Below are positions 40,177 to 48,767 of a stretch of 64,000 bases of DNA, in pieces; position 1 is the stretch's first letter, and the number at the start of each line of letters is the position of its first letter. The position numbers and the translations under genes are program-made. The notes below the pieces were generated by a model. That model did no database searches and had not been told where the DNA came from. It saw only the letters and a program-made list of their open reading frames with translations. The DNA comes from an uncultured Prevotella sp. (GTDB lineage: Bacteria; Bacteroidota; Bacteroidia; Bacteroidales; Bacteroidaceae): assembly GCA_905233425.1 (NCBI GenBank), contig CAJOEC010000006.1:43093-107092 (forward strand), read 5' to 3'.

Positions 40177-42984
40177 ATGACAAAGAAGGCTTTATTACGT
40201 ACTGTGACATGTCTGCTTCTGCTGCTGTCCGTGTCTGTTGCGACACACGGCGACGACAGGGGCAAGGGTCAGTACGCACGCGAATATACCAAGGAGCACC
40301 CCCTTATCTACGAGGATGCGTGGAACTTGTGGCCTTATGTATTCCTTGACGAGGAAGGTGTTCCCTGCGGCTACAACATCGACCTTCTGGCAAAGATTTT
40401 CGCCGAGCTACGCATACCCTACGAGGTTCACCTCAAGCCCACCAGCGAGGCCTTTGACGACCTTCGCGGGCACCACTCAGACCTCATGTTCGGCATGGTG
40501 GCAAATTTCCACGACGACTACACCCTCTACTACGGCAAGACCACCATCCACATGTTCACCCACAGTGTGGCCCACATTGTGGACAAGCCCCAGCTTATAC
40601 ACGACATCGACGACCTGGGTAAGGAGAAGGTCATCGTCCACGACGGCAGCTTCAGCCACCACCTGATGCAGGACCAGGGCATGGGCCACAACGCCCTGCC
40701 CTACGCCGACATGGACAAGGCGGTGCAGATGGTCAGCGCCGAGGGCAAGGGGGTGATACTGTGGAACACGATGTCGCTGAAGTGGCTCATACACAAATAC
40801 CACGCCAACAACCTCACTCTCTCGCCCGTGGACATTCCTTCGGGCGACTACCGCCTGATGTCAAACGACTCGGTGCTCTTGGAACGCATGGAGCAGGCCT
40901 ACGCCCACCTGAAGTCCACTGAGCAGCTGCAGCCGTTGGAGATGAAATGGTTCTACCCCGAGGATTCCGGCCACACGGGCATTCCACTGTGGTTGGAGTA
41001 TGTGGCCATGGCCATAGGCGTATTGGTCCTGATTCTGAGCATTGCCACACTGGCCTATTACATACGCGAGCGTCGTGTCACCCACGACATCCGTGTGCGC
41101 AACGCCCGTCTGGCCCTCATCCTCAAGGCGTGCCAGGTACGCATGTGGACCTACGACGTGAAGAAGCGTCTCATCACATGGTATGGCGAGGACGCCCACC
41201 CCAGCAAGACATACACCGTTGAAGAGTTCGGTCGCCGTTACGACCCCAAGGAGTTCGAGATGCTCAGGAAGGCTGTCCTGCAGCTCGTCCACAAGCAACG
41301 CGACGAGGTGTCTTTGGAATTACACGTCGTTGACGAGACCGACGAGAAGCTCCACACGTTCAGCGTGGTGCTTTCGGTGCTGGCGAGTGCCGACGGACAG
41401 CCCAACATCATCATTGGCACAAAGCGCGACATCACCGAGGAGTGCGAGCTGCAGCAGCACACCGACACGATGATGAAACGCTACCAGGCCTTGTTCACCA
41501 CTGCCATGGTCGACATGGTCTACTACGACAAGGACGGCTACTTGGCACACATGAACGAGCGCGCACAGGCCACATTCGGCATGACACTCCAAGAGGCACG
41601 CGAGCGCCGCATCAACGTGATTGACACTCTCGACAACTTCAACGGGCGCATGGAGTATTGCCATCTGACCAATTTCCTCACTCCCTCAGGAGCCATACAG
41701 CAGCGAGACCATCTCCTGCCGCTGAAGGACTGCATGTGCTACGAGATGCAGCTTGTACCTGTCGTCGACTCAGCCAGCCACCTGCTCGGAATCTATGCCA
41801 CGGGGCGCAACGTCAGCGAGGCGGCACGCACATACCGCAAGGCACAGGAAAACGTGAAGCAGCTGCGAAATGCGCTCATCGAGCTCGACAACTACGTGAA
41901 CAACATCAACTACACCATGCAGGTGGGCGGTGTGCGCACGATAACCTATTTGCCTGACACACACACGCTCACCATCAACCACCGTATGCACGAGGCCCAG
42001 TATGTGCTCACCCAGCAGCGCTGCCTCGACCTCGTCGACCCATTGTCGATGCGTCAGGCCATGCGCCTGTTCCGAGCCATGGACCGCCGGAAGAACATGC
42101 CCATGGAGAGCGAGATAAAGACCTCGCTGCGCATCAAGGGAAACAAGCGCGTGTGGCTGCTCGTGCAACTGTTCCCTGTGTTTGGCGACAACGGCATCAT
42201 AAAGGAATACTACGGCATCTGCCGCGACACCACAGAGATAAAGTTCACCGAGCGGATGCTGAAGCAGGAGACGGAAAAGGCACAGGAGGTGGAGCATCTG
42301 AAGAACAAGTTCCTCCACAACATGTGCTACGAGATACGCACTCCGCTTGACGTCGTGGTGGAAAACGCCGAGCGTTTCGAGCACGACCACAAGCCTGAGG
42401 AGGAGGCCGCATTCATCGACACGATAAAGACCAACTCGGCCTATCTGCTGAACCTCATCAACGACATACTCTTCCTATCGCGCCTCGACGCCCAAATGGT
42501 GGAGTTCAGCCCGCTGCCCTGCGACTTCTCGAAGACCTTCGAGAGCCACTGCCAGTCGGGCTGGAACAATTTCAGGAAGGAGGGTGTGAGCTACACAGTT
42601 GAGAACCACTACGAAAGCCTCGTGGTGGACATCGACGACATCAACGTGGGGCGCATCATTGAGCAGGTGGTCCAGAATGCCGCCGAGCACACCGACAGCG
42701 GCTACGTGAGGGCACGCTACGAGTACATAGGCGGGAAGCTCATCGTGGTGGTCGACGACACGGGATCGGGCATCGAACCCGACGTGCTGGAGCACATCTT
42801 CGAGCGCTTCAACACGACAGCCAGCAAGAACCACCGCACAGGTCTGGGAATGCCCATCTGCAAAGAGCTGGCCACACAGATGGGCGGAACCATCGACGTG
42901 AAGAGCGAACCGGGAAAGGGCACCAACGTGTGGATAACCATCCCGTGCGAGGCCACAGTGGCAGAAAGGAGGAAGGACATCTGA
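40177..42984 (+). CDS. Sensor kinase A1: solute-binding domain, PAS, HisKA lacking the histidine
   Basis: I chose the ATG at 40177 (signal sequence TKKALLRTVTCLLLLLSVSV); the open frame upstream is repeat-derived. The 935-residue protein has a periplasmic family-3 solute-binding domain (about 38-265; HPLIYEDAWNLWPYVF, CGYNIDLLAKIF), a membrane segment (about 272-298), two or more PAS domains (one clear at about 434-550, YDKDGYLAHMNERAQATFG), HisKA (about 708-775) and HATPase (about 815-925). The H-box reads NMCYEIRTPLD: the phospho-acceptor His is replaced by Tyr718. The ATP-binding motifs are intact (QNAAEHT, DDTGSGI, FERF, TGLGMPIC). It may act as a signalling partner that phosphorylates the histidine of kinase B1. 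Its stop overlaps the start of B1. Confidence 0.85.
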   Translation: MTKKALLRTVTCLLLLLSVSVATHGDDRGKGQYAREYTKEHPLIYEDAWNLWPYVFLDEEGVPCGYNIDLLAKIFAELRIPYEVHLKPTSEAFDDLRGHHSDLMFGMVANFHDDYTLYYGKTTIHMFTHSVAHIVDKPQLIHDIDDLGKEKVIVHDGSFSHHLMQDQGMGHNALPYADMDKAVQMVSAEGKGVILWNTMSLKWLIHKYHANNLTLSPVDIPSGDYRLMSNDSVLLERMEQAYAHLKSTEQLQPLEMKWFYPEDSGHTGIPLWLEYVAMAIGVLVLILSIATLAYYIRERRVTHDIRVRNARLALILKACQVRMWTYDVKKRLITWYGEDAHPSKTYTVEEFGRRYDPKEFEMLRKAVLQLVHKQRDEVSLELHVVDETDEKLHTFSVVLSVLASADGQPNIIIGTKRDITEECELQQHTDTMMKRYQALFTTAMVDMVYYDKDGYLAHMNERAQATFGMTLQEARERRINVIDTLDNFNGRMEYCHLTNFLTPSGAIQQRDHLLPLKDCMCYEMQLVPVVDSASHLLGIYATGRNVSEAARTYRKAQENVKQLRNALIELDNYVNNINYTMQVGGVRTITYLPDTHTLTINHRMHEAQYVLTQQRCLDLVDPLSMRQAMRLFRAMDRRKNMPMESEIKTSLRIKGNKRVWLLVQLFPVFGDNGIIKEYYGICRDTTEIKFTERMLKQETEKAQEVEHLKNKFLHNMCYEIRTPLDVVVENAERFEHDHKPEEEAAFIDTIKTNSAYLLNLINDILFLSRLDAQMVEFSPLPCDFSKTFESHCQSGWNNFRKEGVSYTVENHYESLVVDIDDINVGRIIEQVVQNAAEHTDSGYVRARYEYIGGKLIVVVDDTGSGIEPDVLEHIFERFNTTASKNHRTGLGMPICKELATQMGGTIDVKSEPGKGTNVWITIPCEATVAERRKDI

Positions 42985-45884
42985 TGACACATACGCCAAG
43001 AGAATATTGCATAGGAATGCAGTGGGATGCCTGTCGCAGGCGTATTCACTCGCGGAAGGCTGTAAGGCTTTGCAGGGCATTGCTCGTGCTGCTGCTCACG
43101 CTACAGTCGGCCCTGCCGGCCCTTGCCGCCTACGACGACAAGATTGACGGCCAAACCCCCAGGGTCGTGATAGCCAGCGACTGGGACTTCGCACCCTACG
43201 AATTCATCACCACCGACGGACGCAACGACGGATTCAACATCGAGGTCGTCAGCCTCATACTCGACCAGTTGGGCATACCCTACCATTTCCGCATGGGTTC
43301 ACGACGGCAGTCCCTCGAAGCCTTCCGCCAGCGCAAGGCCGACCTCATCATCGACTACAGCGGACGGTTCACGGGAGAGCCATACATCAGGACACTGAAC
43401 ATACTGGAATACAGCAACATCGTAGTGGCTCGACGCGAAGGGACGCCAAAACCGGAAAAGGCAAGCGACCTGAAAGGCCACACCGTAGCCTTGAACGGCA
43501 GCAACGACACCATCATGCGCTCGCCGTTGGAGAAATGGTTCGACGAGGGAATGAAGTTTGAATACAGGTCGGCACACGACGCACTCGGCAGCATTGCCAA
43601 CGGGAAGTTGGAATATTTCGTCTGGGGGCAGGAACTGCTGAAATGGAAGGTGAAAGAGCTGAACCTGAACAACGTGGAGATTTCGCTGCTCGACTTCCCC
43701 GCATCCGAGATTCACATCGTGGGCTACAACAAAGAACTCATCGAGGCCATCGACGACCAGTTGGCACGTCTGCAGCAGAGCGGGAAGATAGACATCATAC
43801 GCGACCGGTGGTTCCATCCAGAGCGCATGGCTGAGCGCACATCGCCAATGGTACTCTACATCTCCATTGCCGTCTTGCTGCTGTCGGCACTCATATATGC
43901 CATCTACCGACTGGCGAAGCGCAGGGTGCACTTGGCGGTGAAGCGCAACCAGATGATGGAGGCCATGATGCGCCAGGCGCTGAACATGGGAAAATTCTCG
44001 GTCATGGTCAACGACCTGCGCCGGAAGAGGTTCTCCAACCTCCACGGAAACGTGCTGCCCGAAGGGGGAATATCGCCCAAGGAACTGATATCCCACATCC
44101 ACCCCGACGACCGCGAGGCCATGCTGGCACGACCAGAGGTTATGAAGAAGAAGATGGGGCTGCCACACCCCTACAAGATGCGCTGGAACGCAGGCACCGA
44201 GGACGAACCCCACTGGATCCACTCCGTGGGTTACAGTTTCCCCGAGCTGAGGCACCACCGCCCGGTGAACATCGTCATCGTCTCGCGTGACGTGACAGAG
44301 CAGGTGGAGAAGGAGCAGAGAGACCGCGAACTGACAGAACGGTACATGAAGATGTTCGACTCGACACTGCTCGCCATGTCGTTCTACGACAAGGACGGAC
44401 GGCTCATAAACCTCAACGCCAACATGAAGGAACTGTGCGGACTGACTGAGCAAAGCCTGAGATTCTTCTGGACCACGCGATTCTTCGACGTAGACATACT
44501 GAAGGGCGACTTCGACCCCAATTCGGGCGAGGACTTGCACGTCTGCCAGCACATGAAATACCCGGATATAGGCATCGACAAATACATTGAACTGCGTGTG
44601 TCCAACATCTTCGACGAGAACGGCAACCGTCTGTTCTATGTCGTCACAGCCCGCGACATCTCCGACGAGCGCAAGATGTATCTCGACCTGAGCCTCCAGA
44701 GCAAGGCCCTGAGCGAGGCCAGCGCCACAAACAAACGCTACGAGAAGGAACTGCACACGATGCTCGAGAGGTGTAACATGTATGTGTGGCACGCCGACAT
44801 CAACAACGGGAAGATTTCGTTCTCGCGCTCGCTCCACAGCCAGGAGTTCACCGAAACCTTCGAGGATTACTTGGGAGGAATGGAAGAGGCCGACCGACCC
44901 AAGGCCATCGAGAACATACGCGGGATAAGCCAGATGAAAGGCCCGTTCAACGTCGTCCACCGCTTCAACCACACTCCCGTCACCGACACTCCGACATGGT
45001 TTGCTGTGAGCGGAATGCCGCTGTTCGACGACGAAGGCAACGTGACATCGCTCTTCGGACTGGTGCGCGACATCACACGCCTGATGGAGGCACAGGAGCA
45101 CCTCAGGGAGGAGACGGCACGCGCAGAGAACTCGGCAATGCTCAAGAGCGCATTCCTGGCAAACATGACCCACGAGATACGCACACCGCTGAACGCCATC
45201 GTGGGATTCTCAGACCTGCTGCAGAGCGTCAGCGACCCAGGGGACCGCAAGGAGTTCATACACATCATTCGCAACAACTGCGACATGCTCATGCGACTCA
45301 TAAACGACATCTTCGAGGCATCGACAATGGACGTCACACCGTTGTCCATAGTGCCGAGGAAAGTGGACTTCGCCAAGGAGTTCTCAATCGTGTGCCAGTC
45401 GCTGGCACAGCGAGTGCAGGAGCCTGGCGTGAAATTCATTGCCGACCAGCCCTACGACAGCTGCCTGACGAGCATCGACATGGGACGCTTGCAACAGGTA
45501 ATCACAAACTTCGTCACCAACGCCGTGAAATACACCCACAAGGGGCACATCCGTGTGGGCTACTGCCTCATGGACGAAGGCAACATCCCGGAAAGCACCA
45601 TGACAGCCGGCGACAACGCCACTTCCCTGACTGGCAATGGCCGCCACGGTCTCTACGTGTTCTGTGAAGACACCGGCACAGGCATTCCGCGCAACAAGCA
45701 GAAGAGAATCTTCGACCGTTTCGTCAAGCTCAACGACTTCGTCCAGGGCACAGGCCTCGGCCTCGCCATCTGCAAGTCGATAGCCTTGCGCTGCAACGGG
45801 CGCATAGGCCTCATAAGCGAAGGCAACGACAAAGGCTCCACATTCTGGATATGGATACCCTGCGAATGCCACACCAAGCCATAA
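42984..45884 (+). CDS. Sensor kinase B1: solute-binding domain, PAS, canonical HisKA
   Basis: The start is placed at 42984, where TGATG overlaps the stop of A1 and suggests translational coupling. The 966-residue protein has a signal anchor (LLVLLLTLQSALPALAAY), a periplasmic family-3 solute-binding domain (about 58-280; VVIASDWDFAPYEF, DGFNIEVVSLIL), a membrane segment (about 288-309), PAS domains (one at about 451-560, YDKDGRLINLNANMKELCG), HisKA with a normal H-box NMTHEIRTPLNAIV (H730), and HATPase with TNAVKYT, EDTGTGI and GTGLGLAIC. It is the active-looking member of the first pair. No receiver or HPt domain follows. The binding domain may sense an amino acid or another small ligand. 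Confidence 0.88.
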   Translation: MTHTPREYCIGMQWDACRRRIHSRKAVRLCRALLVLLLTLQSALPALAAYDDKIDGQTPRVVIASDWDFAPYEFITTDGRNDGFNIEVVSLILDQLGIPYHFRMGSRRQSLEAFRQRKADLIIDYSGRFTGEPYIRTLNILEYSNIVVARREGTPKPEKASDLKGHTVALNGSNDTIMRSPLEKWFDEGMKFEYRSAHDALGSIANGKLEYFVWGQELLKWKVKELNLNNVEISLLDFPASEIHIVGYNKELIEAIDDQLARLQQSGKIDIIRDRWFHPERMAERTSPMVLYISIAVLLLSALIYAIYRLAKRRVHLAVKRNQMMEAMMRQALNMGKFSVMVNDLRRKRFSNLHGNVLPEGGISPKELISHIHPDDREAMLARPEVMKKKMGLPHPYKMRWNAGTEDEPHWIHSVGYSFPELRHHRPVNIVIVSRDVTEQVEKEQRDRELTERYMKMFDSTLLAMSFYDKDGRLINLNANMKELCGLTEQSLRFFWTTRFFDVDILKGDFDPNSGEDLHVCQHMKYPDIGIDKYIELRVSNIFDENGNRLFYVVTARDISDERKMYLDLSLQSKALSEASATNKRYEKELHTMLERCNMYVWHADINNGKISFSRSLHSQEFTETFEDYLGGMEEADRPKAIENIRGISQMKGPFNVVHRFNHTPVTDTPTWFAVSGMPLFDDEGNVTSLFGLVRDITRLMEAQEHLREETARAENSAMLKSAFLANMTHEIRTPLNAIVGFSDLLQSVSDPGDRKEFIHIIRNNCDMLMRLINDIFEASTMDVTPLSIVPRKVDFAKEFSIVCQSLAQRVQEPGVKFIADQPYDSCLTSIDMGRLQQVITNFVTNAVKYTHKGHIRVGYCLMDEGNIPESTMTAGDNATSLTGNGRHGLYVFCEDTGTGIPRNKQKRIFDRFVKLNDFVQGTGLGLAICKSIALRCNGRIGLISEGNDKGSTFWIWIPCECHTKP

Positions 45885-45925
45885 ACAACAACAAAACACA
45901 AATAAATCCACAAAGTCCAACTCCA

Positions 45926-48766
45926 ATGTCCCGACTTCACCATACCCCACTCCGCCTGTCGTCACTCCTGCTGCTCCTGCTGCTGGTGCCGCTGTTCATG
46001 CCCGCCCAGCGCAACGACTCGCTGCTCGACCGCAACAGACTGAAATACACCACTGACAACCCGCTCATCTACGAGGGTGCCCAAGACCTGTGGCCCTACT
46101 CCTTCCTCAACGAGGACGGCCAGCCCGACGGCTTCAACATCGACCTGATAAAGCTCATACTCAACAAGCTCAACATCCCCTTCGAGATAAAGATGAAGCC
46201 GCGCCTGATGGCCTTCAAGGACCTGCGCGAAGGCCGCTCAGACCTGATGATAGGACTCGTGGCTGGATTCCACGAGGAGTTTGCCCACTACAGCGAGAAC
46301 TCGGTGACTCTGTTCACCCAGAGCGTGCTGTCGCCGCGCAGCCACCCGACGACAATACACCATTTCCGCGACCTGGAGACCCACAAGGTCTACGTCAATG
46401 ACAGCAGCCTGTGCCACCACCTGATGATCGATTATGGATTTGGGGCCAACGCCATCCCCACACGCAACATCGGGGAGACAATCATGCAGATGAGCACCGA
46501 CGACGAAGGTGAGCTGGTGTGGAACACGCTGTCGCTCAAATGGCTGCTCCGCAAGTTCCAGATAACCAACTTGGAGATAACAACGGTGAACATGCCCCAC
46601 GGCGAATACAAGTTCATGTCGGGCGACGTGCATCTCATACACCTCATGGACAGCGTGTTCTCAGAACTCAACGCCACCGACCAGCTCATTCCGCTGCAGA
46701 ACAAGTGGTTCTACCCCGAGCGCTTGGAGAACCACGACGAGACCCCGCAGTGGATCATCAACACCGCCATCGTCCTGGGCGTGCTGCTCCTCATTCTGCT
46801 GGCCTACACCGTAGCCTACCAAGTGCAGGCCAGGCGCATCACACGAGAGAACGCACAGCGCACACAGCGTTTTTCACTTATCATAGAGACATGCGGCGTG
46901 CGAATCTGGACCTACGATGTGGCCACTGACACCTTTGCATGGCACAACGAGAAGGGACAGGTGGCCTTCACCTACACTGCCGAGGAGTTTGCACGCAGAT
47001 ACTCGCCGGCCGACTATGCCAGACTGAAGGAGGCCATACAGCGGCTGTCGAAGCAGGAGAACAGTGAGGAAGGCGTAACCCTGGACCTGAAGGCACGCGA
47101 CTGCGAGGGCGGCGACGACAGCCTCCACGACTTCACGGTGAGGCTCTCGGTGCTGCAACGCAACGACAAAGGGCAACCCACGAAACTCATAGGGACGAAG
47201 ATGGACGTCACTGCGAGACGGCAGCAGCAGCGACTGACCGACGAGCGCGCCATGCGCTTCCGGGCAATCTTCAACACACCGCTCGTGGGAGTGTTCTTCT
47301 TCGACCGCGACGGCATCTTGACCGACGTGAACGAGAAAGCCTGTGAGATGTTCTGCTGCAACCGCGAAGAGATATTGGCCGCAAAGGTGCAGCTGCGCCA
47401 CGTACTCGACACTGGGAACCTGCCCATTGCCGCGATGGACGGATACCACGCCACGCAGTTGGTTGACATCGACGCCATTCCGTCCGAGAAGAGGCACATA
47501 CCACAGGTGAAGCGCAAGGGAATACTCTGCAATGAGTTCCACCTCACGACTGTCTACGACGAGAACCACAACATCATCGGCATCTTCGCCATCTGCCGCG
47601 ACATCTCCCACATCAGGGAGGGCGTGCACAAACGGGCGGAGGCCACCGAAGCCGTGGCAAGGCTGCAGGCACAGCTGGCAGAATACAACCGCAACATCGA
47701 CAATGTGATTCACGACAGCGACGTGCGTCTGGCGGCCTACTCCACCACCACCCATACGCTGCAAATATTCAGCAGTGCCAACGACGTGCAGCACTCACTC
47801 TCGCAGACGCGATGCATGAGCCTCACCGACGACATCTCGGAAAAACTTGTCATGCGCACACTCGCCACCATGGACCAGTGTGCCGACCGCGACATCGTGG
47901 CCGACGTGCTCACCCGTCTACAGGTGAAAGGCGGATACAGGCTGGCCGTGCAGTTCAGACTCACACCGCTGAAGGACGCCAAGGGCAACATTATGGCATA
48001 CGTCGGACTGTGCCGCGATTTCAGCGAGATGCGCCACCTGAAGCAGACCATGGCTGTGCAGACGGCAAAGGTGCAGGAAGTGGACAGGGCAAAGACCAGC
48101 TTCGTGAACAACATGGCCAAGGAGATTCACCACCCCATGAATGCCATCGTGGACTACGTGGGACAGCTGAAGTCCGACACGGCGTCGGACAATGAGGAGG
48201 CACTGAAGAAAGGCATCGTCGACAATGCCGAAAAGCTCGTGGCGTTCATCGACAAGGTGCTCTTCCTGTCACGTCTCGAAGCAAACATGATTGAGATAAA
48301 CCCGCAGCAGTGCGACTATGCCCAGCTGTTCTCCTCACAGTGCATGGACGGATGGGCAAAGCACCGCAACGACAAGACGCGCTACGTGGTGGAAAACCCA
48401 TACGAGCATTTAGAGGTCATCGTCGACGCCACATACCTGGGGCAGCTTGTGCGCCAGCTTACTGACAACGCCGCTGTGCACACCCGTCAGGGCACCGTCA
48501 GGGCACGTTGCGAATACATCGGCCGCAGGCTCATCATTGCCATCGACGACACCGGCGAGGGCATACCGCCAATGGAGCTGGCACGTCTGCAACAGCCGAA
48601 GACTCGCTCCACCACCGTCACCAAGGGACTGGGAATTGCCATCTGCCAGGAACTCGTCCGACAGATGAACGGAACAATGGAAATCAGTTCCGAGCAAGGC
48701 TCAGGCACCACCGTCTACGTCACCATCCCCTGCACCGCTACACTAATTAAACGAAGGAAAAACTGA
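45926..48766 (+). CDS. Sensor kinase A2: paralog of A1, HisKA histidine replaced by Lys
   Basis: The start at 45926 gives a good signal peptide (LRLSSLLLLLLLVPLFMPAQ). The 946-residue protein is an A-type paralog: solute-binding domain (about 35-270; NPLIYEGAQDLWPYSF, GFNIDLIKLILNKLNIPF), membrane segment (about 277-298), PAS domains (one at about 441-560, FDRDGILTDVNEKACEMF), HisKA and HATPase. The H-box reads NMAKEIHHPMNAIV, so the acceptor position is Lys732, although two histidines follow three and four positions later. The ATP lid has lost the usual F-box (LARLQQPKTRS), while the N-box (TDNAAVHT), DDTGEGI and KGLGIAIC remain. It is probably a pseudokinase or partner subunit for B2. Confidence 0.85.
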   Translation: MSRLHHTPLRLSSLLLLLLLVPLFMPAQRNDSLLDRNRLKYTTDNPLIYEGAQDLWPYSFLNEDGQPDGFNIDLIKLILNKLNIPFEIKMKPRLMAFKDLREGRSDLMIGLVAGFHEEFAHYSENSVTLFTQSVLSPRSHPTTIHHFRDLETHKVYVNDSSLCHHLMIDYGFGANAIPTRNIGETIMQMSTDDEGELVWNTLSLKWLLRKFQITNLEITTVNMPHGEYKFMSGDVHLIHLMDSVFSELNATDQLIPLQNKWFYPERLENHDETPQWIINTAIVLGVLLLILLAYTVAYQVQARRITRENAQRTQRFSLIIETCGVRIWTYDVATDTFAWHNEKGQVAFTYTAEEFARRYSPADYARLKEAIQRLSKQENSEEGVTLDLKARDCEGGDDSLHDFTVRLSVLQRNDKGQPTKLIGTKMDVTARRQQQRLTDERAMRFRAIFNTPLVGVFFFDRDGILTDVNEKACEMFCCNREEILAAKVQLRHVLDTGNLPIAAMDGYHATQLVDIDAIPSEKRHIPQVKRKGILCNEFHLTTVYDENHNIIGIFAICRDISHIREGVHKRAEATEAVARLQAQLAEYNRNIDNVIHDSDVRLAAYSTTTHTLQIFSSANDVQHSLSQTRCMSLTDDISEKLVMRTLATMDQCADRDIVADVLTRLQVKGGYRLAVQFRLTPLKDAKGNIMAYVGLCRDFSEMRHLKQTMAVQTAKVQEVDRAKTSFVNNMAKEIHHPMNAIVDYVGQLKSDTASDNEEALKKGIVDNAEKLVAFIDKVLFLSRLEANMIEINPQQCDYAQLFSSQCMDGWAKHRNDKTRYVVENPYEHLEVIVDATYLGQLVRQLTDNAAVHTRQGTVRARCEYIGRRLIIAIDDTGEGIPPMELARLQQPKTRSTTVTKGLGIAICQELVRQMNGTMEISSEQGSGTTVYVTIPCTATLIKRRKN

Positions 48767-48767
48767 A

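Noticed and set aside
43299..45173. Long antisense open frame opposite kinase B1 (624 residues)
   Set aside because: It is a shadow of the codon use of the sense gene; the product is unnatural (very rich in His, Val and Leu) and the sense gene has full domain support.
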